Shown in pieces: positions 55,992 through 64,000 of a stretch of 64,000 nt of DNA (positions within the stretch are counted from its first letter, which is position 1; every line of letters begins with the position of its first letter). The notes beneath the pieces are model-generated. The model ran no database searches. It was not told the DNA's origin and saw nothing but the letters and a program-made list of their open reading frames with translations. The stretch is taken from the NCBI RefSeq assembly GCF_004193775.1, contig NC_041007.1, positions 31,686,699-31,750,698 on the forward strand. Direction: 5' to 3'. The stretch is from Glycine soja (Eukaryota; Streptophyta; Magnoliopsida; Fabales; Fabaceae). Both the position numbers and the translations under genes were made by a program.

Positions 55992-56727
55992 AGTTCTCTA
56001 AAGGCACAGATGTGGAGCCCTCTGAAAGCGAGGACGTGCAGCCCTCTAAAGGCGAGGACGTGTAGTCCTCTGAAGGCGAGGGCATGTAGCCCTCTAAAGG
56101 CGAGGATGTGTAGTCCTCTGAAGGTTAGGGCATGTAGCCCTATGAAGGCGAGGACGTTCGGCCCTCTGAAGGCGAGGGCGTGCAGCCCTCTAAAGGCGAG
56201 GGCGTGTAGCCCTCTGGTGGCGAGGACGTGTATCCCTTTGAAGGCGAGGGTGTGTAGCTCTCTAAAGGTAAGGGCGTGTAGCCCTATGAAGGCGAGGGTG
56301 TGCAACCTTCTGAAGGCTAGGGCATGTAGCCCTCTGAAGGCGAGGACATGTAGTCCTCTTATGGCGAGGACGTGTAGCCCTCTGAAGGCGAGGGCGTGTA
56401 ACCCTCTGAAGGTGAGGGCATGTAGCCCTATGAAAGTGAAGGCGTGCAACCCTCTGAAGGCGAGGGCGTGTAGCCCTCTGAAGGCGAGGATGTGTAGTCA
56501 TCTGAAGGCGAGGGCGTGTAGCCCTCTGAAGGTGAGAACGTGTAGTCCTCTAAAGGTGAGGACGTGTAGTCCTCTGAAGGTGAGGGCGTGCAGCCCTCAG
56601 AAGGCGAGGATGTGCGGTCCTTTGAAAGTGAGGATGTGTAGTCCTCTGAAAGTGAGGACCTGCAGTCCTCTAAAGGCAAGGATGTGTAGCCCTCTAAAGT
56701 CGAGGGCGTGTAGTCCTCTAAAGGCAA
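55992..56727. repeat. 24-bp tandem array (element D), about 30 units
   Basis: Unit GCCCTCTGAAGGCGAG plus GGCGTGTA, tandemly repeated about 30 times with scattered base changes and no frame-disrupting indels that I can see. Both strands stay open: plus strand reads an 8-residue period around SPLKAR, minus strand around HALAFRGL. It lies in the 3' region of element D, where Ogre/Tat elements are known to carry hypervariable arrays. Confidence 0.95.
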
Positions 56728-57960
56728 TAGGTACTAGTACCCAAGGGTCCACCTTGATAAGGAAGCAAGAGATTGACTCATCTAGAGGGCCTCTCATACC
56801 AAACTTAAAATTTTGGACATTAGATTTAGGAAATCTTAACATGTTTTTTGGGGATGCATATGCATGCAACCTTTGTCTTTAAATGCGGTAAATGCAAACT
56901 TTGTATGCAACTATACAATGTAATGGAAAGTTGTACAATGTTCATGACATTCTTTCCCTATTTTTTGATTTTGATTTTGATTTGATTTTTTTAGAAAACA
57001 CAGATTTACTGTCTTTTTGAAAGAGGTGATAATTCATGCAACCTTATCCTATCTTTTGCAAATCTCTTCGGGAACTCCCTCAGAGTGTATGTTCTGTTTG
57101 ATTTAGTCACTTGATCATTTTGGAGTGACGGCAATGGAGTCGTTTGACGTTTAATCAATCCATTGAAATCCCAAGGTTTGTCCCCCTTTTTTTGTTTAAA
57201 AGCATCGACGGGTGAGAACTTTTGATCTACCCCTAAGTTCGCTTGAGGCTCATGCACGGTGCCCCTCATTGCCACAGTTGTAAGGCTTTGAGGTACCAAT
57301 CATTGTCTTTCGTCATGACCTTGTAGCAGGGAACCTATTGGGTGAGAACTTCTAATTTGCCCCTAGGTTCACTTGAGGTTTATGCATGGTGTCTTTCATT
57401 GCCCCAGTGTAGGGCTCTGAGGTATCCATCGTTGTTTTGCTTTCACAACCTTGTAGCAAGGAAGAATGAAAGAGGCGGTTGATTCTCGCAAAAAGAATTT
57501 TTCACGGACAAGAAATAGTTGAAGGATTTTTTTAGTTGACGGATTAAGTCAAATGATTCCTATTCTTGATAACTCACTTCTCTCTAAAAAAAGATAAACT
57601 TTCCGGAAAAATAAAATGAGGTCACATGAACGTCTATACTTTACTTGAAAACACAGTCAATCAAATGCTTTTTTCCTTTCCTTTTTGAACTTTTCTACTT
57701 TACTCGTTGTTTACGGCATCCTCACCAAATGTGTAGCACGAGTAATTTCTGATTGAACGGTCTTGGAAGTCCAAACTCAGGAGCACAGGTCGCTTGAGCA
57801 AACAAACCAATGGCTCGCACCCACATTCCACTGGAAGCAAAGATGTCATTATGAGAGGATGAGGGACAAAGATGTCAAATTTATCCATTTTATTTAGCAT
57901 TGTAACTGTGGTTTACAATAATGGCATAAACTTGAAAATCCTGATGAGTCATTAGAGACA
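56728..57960. other. Element D sequence between the 24-bp array and gag, no pol found
   Basis: Two imperfect copies of a phrase around GGTGAGAACTT, CCCCTAGGTTC and TTCATTGCC lie at about 57208-57300 and 57335-57445. Minus-strand frames 57006-57299 and 57700-57900 show no enzyme motif. No protease, RT, RNase H or integrase, so D is a deletion derivative. Confidence 0.5.
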
Positions 57961-57969
57961 TCTAACAAT

Positions 57970-59085
57970 AGCTTTCAAAATTTCCCCATGTGTGGTGTCG
58001 CTTGTCAATGTTAGGATTCACAAGTGATTCTCCTCTAATTTCAGCTAGCCCGCATCAATTAGACTTTGCACCTTACGCTTTGAGGTCATACAGTGCTCAA
58101 TGGAATGTCTTGGATCTCCTCCATGATATACACATGTTGCGTTTGAGTCGTATCCTCAGAAAAATGGAGATTGAGGAACCCTGGCAGGGGTTATGGCTAC
58201 CACTGCATTATCAAGTAGATATGGGAGCAAGATAGCATATCACACCGGAATTTGGAGTGAATCCTACAGGCTTTTTGCTACAAAATTCCTTTTTGGTTGA
58301 TGTTTTGGCATCGGATGTGCGGCGGGCAGGCTTTGTGGTTGATTTAGGGATAGCCTTTGTGGATGACTAGGTGGTGGGTAATGAGAAGGGCTGATATTGG
58401 CTGAGTAATGACATTGTTGGGCTGATGGGAAATTTGGCCATGTAGGAATGGCAACCTCAACATGGGTTCCTTCCTCATTCTCATCCTCTTCATTTGCCCC
58501 AGTTTTCTCATTCATCAAAGCAAGATGATCAAATTTTCCTCTTTTCAGACCCGCTTCGATCCTTTTGTCAGCGAAGACCAAATCTGCAAAGCTTGAAGGT
58601 GCATACCGCACCATTTTTTTCATAGTAAAACACTGGTAATGTGTCTACTATTATTGTGATCATCTCTTTCTCCGTCATTGGAGGGGCCACTGGAGCTGCC
58701 AGGTCTCTCCACCGTTGGGCATATTCTTTGAAAGATTCATGCCCCTTTTTGCACATGTTCTGTAGTTGCATCCTATCTGGAGCCATATCAGAATTGTACT
58801 GATACTGCCTAATGAAGGCAACCATTAGGTCCTTCCAAGAATGGACTCGGGAAGGTTCCAAGTTAGTGTACCAGGTAACAGCTACCCCAGTAAGACTTTC
58901 TTGGAAGAAATGTATCAGCAATTCCTCATCTTTTGCGTATGCCCCCATCTTCCGACAATACGTCTTTAGATGGTTCTTGGGGCAAGTAGTCCCCTTCTAC
59001 TTGTCAAAGTCTGGCACCTTGAACTTGGGAGGGGTGATGATATTGGGTACTAGGAACAACTCCTCTAGGTTAGCAAAGGCATAAT
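57970..59085 (-). pseudogene. gag of element D
   Basis: Same family as gag A and B. 59085-58950: PDFDK-type segment (broken by a stop, CTAC in place of the usual Tyr context) and GTTCPKNHLKTY. 58948-58568: gag core (HFFQESLTGVAVTWYTNLEP, HSWKDLMVAF, HESFKEYAQRWRDLA, VDTLPVFYYE). A frameshift at about 58615 leads to 58623-58264 (SFADLVFADKRIEAGLKRGK and a Pro/Gln/His-rich linker). Around 58100-58150 an intact zinc knuckle of form C-x2-H-x4-9-H-x4-C is readable (CVYHGGDPRHSIEHC). The N-terminal part is missing because gag is joined directly to the primer-site/LTR sequence at 59090. Confidence 0.82.
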
Positions 59086-59088
59086 CTT

Positions 59089-59125
59089 CCAACTATCGCA
59101 ACCTACCCTTCAGCGGGAGGGCGAC
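59089..59125 (-). repeat. Start of the 5' LTR of element D, cut by Athila insertion
   Basis: TATCGCAACCTACCCTTCAG matches the LTR start TGTCGCAACCTACCCTTCGG of B with a G-to-A change at base 2. The preceding CCAAC is the end of the primer-site context GTCGCCAAC. The LTR stops at GCGAC (59121-59125), the likely target copy of the Athila insertion, and should resume outside the window. Confidence 0.75.
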
Positions 59126-60232
59126 TGATCGAGGTCGTACCCGAATCAAATAAACATTAAAAATGCAGTATCTGGGAAGTGATCCTAGGTCGTTTCCCAA
59201 CGAGCAATGATAAACCAAATGTTCATAACAGATAGTAGGAAAATAGTAACGAATTGAGGGGGGGTTGTTTGCTTTTGTAAATTAAACAGCGAGTACAATT
59301 GAATTAGAAAATATCAGAATTAAAATATGTTGCTTCCCCTTGATTCACAAGCAAGTCTCTTATCCTAGGTTGCGAGAATTTATCCTTTATCAGTTTAACC
59401 ACTTAATCCAACCCTAAATTAAATTACTAAGCGAAATTCAACATAAGGCATTCATTATGTGATTAAACATCACATACACCAATTACTCGTAAACGATCAT
59501 TAAGCATGAACGTAAATTAAGCACAGAGACAATTAATCAAGCACTAAGCATGCATGAATTAAAAACAACAAATTCAGAGTAATTAGTGAAGAGGAAAAAC
59601 TGAACAAAATGTAACAATAATAATAGAACCTCAAAGAAAACTGTGCTTGATCCTCAAGAGAAAGCAACGCTGGGGACCTAGCCTTCCATTAATCAATAGA
59701 GAACGAACTTATAAATTGAAGAACGAAATTTTATTGCTACTGGAATTGTAAAACGAAAAGATGTCTCCAAGAAAAGCCTAAAACTAAAAAACGAAAATAG
59801 GAGAGAGAGAGAAGAAAGGGCCTAAACTAGAACCTTGGTGCTGTTATATAGTTTTCCAGCCACAAAGCTTACAAATCTGTTTTAAATCCAAGCCCATAAA
59901 TAAATTAAATCCAAATCTAGATAAGATAAGATAAGATAAGATCTAGATTAAATAACATCTAGATGAGATCAAATCTAAATAATATCTAGATAAGATAAAG
60001 ATAAGATAAGATCTAATTTTGTAGAATAAAATAGTATGTCCTCTTCAAGTCCAAGCCCAATTCTGGATTCAAGTCCAATGCTTCATTAATTCCTGAAATT
60101 AGATTAAAAACATCAAATTAGCTGAATGGGCCTAAATAATAAAACTGTCTAATTAATTTGACAATTAAGACTAATCAGTACTTAAAATGGTGCAAAAAGG
60201 GTTAAGAAATAGGAGAAAATAATGGCACATCA
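59126..60232 (-). repeat. 3' LTR of the Athila-lineage element
   Basis: 1107 bp, plus-strand TGATCGAGGTCGTACCCG to AATGGCACATCA. TATA-like TATATAAC on the minus strand at 59844-59850. Contains a (GATAA)n-type stretch near 59920-60012. The left flank GCGAC is the presumed target copy. Confidence 0.82.
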
Positions 60233-60246
60233 AAACCCCCCATACT
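60233..60246 (-). other. Polypurine tract of the Athila-lineage element
   Basis: AAACCCCCCATACT on the plus strand, i.e. AGTATGGGGGGTTT on the minus strand, abutting the 3' LTR. Confidence 0.75.
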
Positions 60247-61670
60247 TAGCCTTTTGCACTCCTGGGCAAAATGAAATAAAGAACAAAATCCAAGGATATC
60301 AAAGAGAGACAGACAAAACATTTACATATTTCTCAATGAACATCAAGGAATGAAAGAAATGGGTAACATCTAACATGAAGAGATCCAAAGAGTCAAGACA
60401 TTCGTGAAAATCATCCAAGCAACCCAATCATGGCAAAATAGTTAGCAGCTCAATAATGAAAAGTGATAAAGCCTCACAAGATATACACTCTATCTCTCAA
60501 GTGTCTAGCCTACTGTTTACTGTCGAAGCACCCATGAAGACAAACAACACATAGACTTGGCAAAATTCTAAAATTGACAACAACTTGATAAACACATGCA
60601 CATGAGGATCAAAAGGTCTTTAAAGGTAGTAATGGGGCCAAGAACAAGGTAGGGAAGAAAAATATGGAATGAGTAGCTAAATCCCAAAGGAGTAGAGGAG
60701 CAATGGGGAATAAGTGGAAATTAAGTACAAGCAGTAAACCCAAACCCTCTAATATCAACAAAATCAACCAAGGCTCCCAAATCAAGTCCTCATAACAAGA
60801 CCTCATTTATTCAACTTCACTTCTTTTCTTCTCTTTTTTTTTTTTTTGAATAGTACGAATTTGCAGACACTGAAATTTTTTTTTTATTCTTTTTTCTGAT
60901 TTTTTTTTCGATTGAACAGTTCGAAATTGAAGATTAAAGCAAGAACTAGGCAATATATAGATACATCAAGCATGGCCAAAATAAAACATTAAGCATGGCC
61001 AAAAATTATATCTTCCAATGAAACATACCCCCCACCACACTTACTCCCAACTTATTCCCAAAACAATTCCAAAGCTCCAAAATTCCTTAAGGGTAGGGTG
61101 AAATCATGGTTTTTCACTTAAGACTTGTAATGAGATCAAAACAAAGAAAGGGGAACATAGGCTCAAAGGGGGCTATCAAAGGAATTAATTCAGGGTAGGC
61201 TCATTTGGCTAGAGGCTTATAAGAATAAAATGCCTAAATCATCTCCCAACATGCATGTGAAGCAAGAACTATCAACAAGAGTCAAGCCAATGCTATTGTG
61301 CAAGCAATCAATGGGGCAAAACACACCGAATAAAATAGATGATGGCTCAAATTCTCACCAAGGGTAAATCTATCACTTTCAATTCAAACTTTCAAAACTA
61401 ACTTGACATGTAGAGAAAAACAAGGATTTCAATTCACAAAATGCCAAGAAACTCCTATTTCAAAAACAATTACCCATTACCTGTACATAACCCAAAATTC
61501 AAAGAGGAACATGCAATGTTGTACACAAACATAAAACCAAAATAACAAAATTAACCTAGAACCTAACAAACTTAAACTAGAAAACCTAATAAAATTAAAC
61601 TAGAATACCCAACAAAATTAAAGAACAATCTTCTCCCCCCCCCCCCTTCCACTTAAACAACACATTGTCC
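60247..61670 (-). other. 3' untranslated region of the Athila-lineage element
   Basis: AC-rich non-coding sequence with a T-rich stretch at 60830-60910 and a C13 run near 61636-61647. The dyad ACATTGTCCTCAATGT at 61662-61677 plus the adjacent purine tract (minus: GTGGAAGGGGGGG) is a block I associate with the leader just downstream of pol in soybean Athila elements. Confidence 0.55.
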
Positions 61671-62810
61671 TCAATGTAGCACAATCATAAGATCATGAAC
61701 AATCAAAGCAATCAATAAAATTTGGACAAGTGCAATAAAAGTAAAGAAGGAGACATAAGAAAGAAAACTCCCTAAGTCATGGCGGAAAAGAAGTAAGCTG
61801 AAGTAAGGAGATCTTTGAGCAAGGACAACCCCCAATGTGTAATTGGATGCATCGCACATTAGCTCAAATGGGGTTGTCCAATCAGGTGCCTGAATGATAG
61901 GGGAGGTAGTCACCGCACGCTTGAGGCAATCAAAAGCCTCTTTGCACAGGTCATCAAAATCAAACTCCACCTCCTTTTGCAGCAGATTGGATAGTGGAAG
62001 GGCCACCTTGCTAAAATCCTTGATAAAGCGCCTATAAAACCCTGCATGACCAAGAAAAGAACGAATCTCTCGCATGCAAGAGGGGTAAGGCAATTGTGAA
62101 ATAACATTTATTTTTGCAAGGTCTACTTCTATGCCCCTACTGGAAATGATATGCCCTAAAACTATACCTTGTTCTACCATGAAGTGACATTTTTCAAAAT
62201 TCAGCACAAGGTTAGTTTTAATGCATCTACTAAGAACTCTATCCAGACTATCCAAACATGTATCAAAAGAGGATCCATAAACAGTAAAATCATCCATAAA
62301 CACCTCTATGCAACTCTCTAAAAAATCACTAAAAATGCTAAGCATACACCGCTGGAAGGTACCAAGGGCGTTGCATAGGCCAAAGGGCATCCTCCTATAG
62401 GCAAAAGTGCCAAAGGGATAGGTGAATGTGGTCTTTTCTTGATCCTCAAGAGCAATATGAATTTGTAGATAACCAGAAAAACCATCAAGAAAATAGTAAT
62501 GGGACTTACCTGCCAAGCGCTCAAGCATTTGATCAATGAAAGGCAAGGGAAAATGATCCTTTCTGGTTACCTGGTTCAGCCTCCTATAATCAATGTAGAC
62601 TCGCCTGCTGTTCTGCACTCTTGTGGGAATAAGCTCATCCTTTTCATTCTTGATCACTGTGAGGCCTGTCTTCTTAGGAACCACTTGGACTGGACTCACC
62701 CACTGGCTGTCAGAAATGGGGTAGATGATTCCAGCTTGCAAGATCTTAGTCACTTCCTTTTTCACCACATCTAGAATGACGGGGTTGAGTCGCCGTTGTG
62801 GCTGCCTCAC
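61671..62810 (-). pseudogene. Athila-type reverse transcriptase, C-terminally truncated
   Basis: 379 open codons. RT landmarks: LNPVILDVVKKEVTKIL at the start, YPISDSQWVSPVQVVPKKTG, VYIDYRRLNQVTRKDHFPLP, FLDGFSGYLQIHIA, TFTYPFGTFAYRRMPFGLCN, the catalytic FMDD in EVFMDDFTVYG, NLVLNFEKCHFM and FLGHAGFYRRFIKDFS. The RNase H begins (FELMCDASNYTLGVVLAQR) and then, at about 61820, the reading enters unrelated sequence (SPYFSLLLFRHDLG...) and stops. RNase H and integrase have thus been deleted. A one-base insertion in a T run near 62833 separates it from the protease frame. Confidence 0.85.
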
Positions 62811-62814
62811 TGGC

Positions 62815-63999
62815 TTAGCTCCATCCTCTAAAAAGTATCCTATGCATGCAGGTAGATGGGCTAATACCAGGAATGTCTGCTAAAGTCCATCCAATGGCTT
62901 TCTTGTGCTTCTTGAGAACTAGCAACAACTTCTCCTCTTGCTTAGCATCAAGGGAGGCAGAGATGATCACTGGAAATTTTTCCTTGTCCTCCAAGTAAGC
63001 ATATTTGAGGGTTGCTGGTAAGGGCTTCAACTCTGGTGTGGGTGGTGGCTGAACAGTGGGAGGAACCATGGTAGGAGAAGAAGAAGGTTCCTCAGCCTGT
63101 ACCTCGTAAAGCAAGTCAGAAGTATATGTACTTCCTGCAACATGGTTAGTGCATTCTGACTCTAAAAAATCAACATCAAGAGATACAACACCCAGAAAAT
63201 CAGAACTAGACTCAAATTCAGATTCATTCTCAGCATAAAAATCAGACACAGGATCAAATTCAAACTCAGATTCAGATTCAATGCATAAGGAATGACAAGT
63301 ATGCAGATCAGATAAAAATGGATGTTTCCTATCATAAAGAACAAAATCAAAATCAAACATATAATTATCAACAATATGATCAATTATCTCAACACAAAAA
63401 ATAGAATGATCCTCAGATGGATGTTTCATGGCATCAAGAATGTTAAAATGAATAACAATATCACCAAATTCCATAGACAATGTGCCAGCATAAACATCTA
63501 TCTTGCTTCGGGTTATTTTCATAAATGGTCTGCCTAAAATAATTGGAACTAAACCATGGGAAAATCCCTCTTCCATATTAAGAACATAAAAATCAACAGG
63601 AAAAATAAGTTCACCAACTCGAACCAACACATCCTCTATGAAACCTGCAGGGTAAGCAACACTTTTATTTGCCAAGTGAATCACCACATCTATAGATTGC
63701 AAAGGTCCAAGAGATAAAGAATTGAAAATGGACAGAGGCATGACACTAACTGATGCTGCTAGATCTAGCATGGCATTCTCAAATTTACTATTCCCAATAA
63801 TGCAAGGTATACAGAAAGTACCTGGGTCCTTACATTTCTCAGGAATGTGAGGAACAGATTTACCTATCAATGCTGACACATTTCTAACCATGCTAATCCT
63901 TTCATTGCCTTTGAGTTTCCTTTTGTGGGTGCATGGGTCCTTTAGAAACATGACATATCTTGGAATCTGCTTGATGGCGTCTAGCAGAGGTATGTTCAC
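62815..63999 (-). pseudogene. Athila-type protease region of the polyprotein
   Basis: 394 open codons reaching the window edge, start not in view (the ATG at 63999 is internal). The aspartic protease part has MLDLAASVSVMP, where Athila relatives usually have Asp-Leu-Gly-Ala-Ser; here Gly is Ala, which may impair activity. Later comes VPIILGRPFMKITRSKIDVY, the protease end. Residues about 235-330 are an acidic Ser/Glu/Asp-rich linker. The RT connection begins at KLLLVLKKHKKAIGWTLADI and ISPSTCMHRIL, then the frame breaks at a T-run insertion. Confidence 0.82.
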
Positions 64000-64000
64000 C

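Larger units (their letters stand above)
59126..64000 (-). mobile_element. Athila-lineage Ty3-gypsy element, deletion derivative, 3' part
   Basis: Minus strand: complete 3' LTR (59126-60232), polypurine tract, 3' untranslated region, RT fragment (62810-61671) and protease region (63999-62815). The RT stops inside the RT/RNase H region and the sequence goes directly to 3' leader-like sequence, so RNase H, integrase and any envelope-like ORF are absent. Gag and the 5' LTR should lie to the right of the window. Confidence 0.85.

Noticed and set aside
55989..56882. 297-codon plus-strand ORF with SPLKAR repeats
   Set aside because: It is produced by the 24-bp array; the opposite strand is equally open and no start context, promoter or non-repeat domain supports a gene.

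Overview
This window is plant nuclear DNA made almost entirely of nested, decayed transposable elements. I find no intact cellular protein gene, rRNA, tRNA or CRISPR array. The LTR families, the TATA-box LTRs, the spliceosomal-type intron and the dense nesting point to the repeat-rich, probably pericentromeric, fraction of a legume genome. Soybean (Glycine) is my guess from recognising the repeat families (AATCGATT-rich copia LTRs, GCCCAGGCGAGC-rich Ogre-like LTRs, an Athila lineage element). That identification is inference and no search was run.

Layout from left to right. 1-3818: the 5' half of an Ogre/Tat Ty3-gypsy element on the minus strand (element A: gag, an extra upstream ORF, a remnant of the 5' LTR), inserted in a copia LTR (3819-4596). 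That LTR is inserted in the integrase of a plus-strand Ty3-gypsy element (family X, 4597-6513) whose pol ORF ends inside its own 3' LTR. X in turn sits in another X LTR (6514-6847), which interrupts a hAT transposase pseudogene (6848-7574). 8500-10864: an X LTR split by a copia solo LTR. 13131-26690: a Tat-lineage element E on the minus strand, with pol pieces at 16400-18209 and 26107-26690, a 48-bp tandem array downstream of integrase and a degenerate antisense ORF beyond the array. E is interrupted by another LTR (18210-19709) and by a Ty1/copia element F (19710-26106).

27962-28087 is a likely tRNA-derived SINE. 28106-29756 is an Ogre-like solo LTR with a perfect 5-bp target duplication. 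30800-32550 is a copia solo LTR with an internal terminal duplication. 33231-46564 is an X LTR split by Ogre-like element B (to 46172). B is the best preserved element: 5' LTR, tRNA-Arg-type primer site, extra ORF1, gag, protease, G-patch, an intron, RT, two RNase H domains and integrase. 47181-48717 is another copia solo LTR.

49411-59125 is a deletion derivative of an Ogre-like element (D) with gag, no recognisable pol and several tandem arrays (173, 41, 207 and 24 bp). Its left part is interrupted by an Ogre-like solo LTR (50675-53658) that itself holds a copia-type solo LTR (52371-53533). 59126-64000 is the 3' end of an Athila-lineage element inserted in the LTR of D; its RT ORF runs straight into 3' non-coding sequence without RNase H or integrase.

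The genes present are retrotransposon polyprotein genes: Gag builds the particle, protease cuts the polyprotein, RT and RNase H copy RNA to DNA, and integrase inserts it. Nearly all carry stops, frameshifts or deletions. The most informative points are the Ogre-type intron, the pol tail encoded in the X LTR, the antisense extra ORF of E, the hypervariable 3' tandem arrays and the regularly phased palindromes in the copia LTRs.
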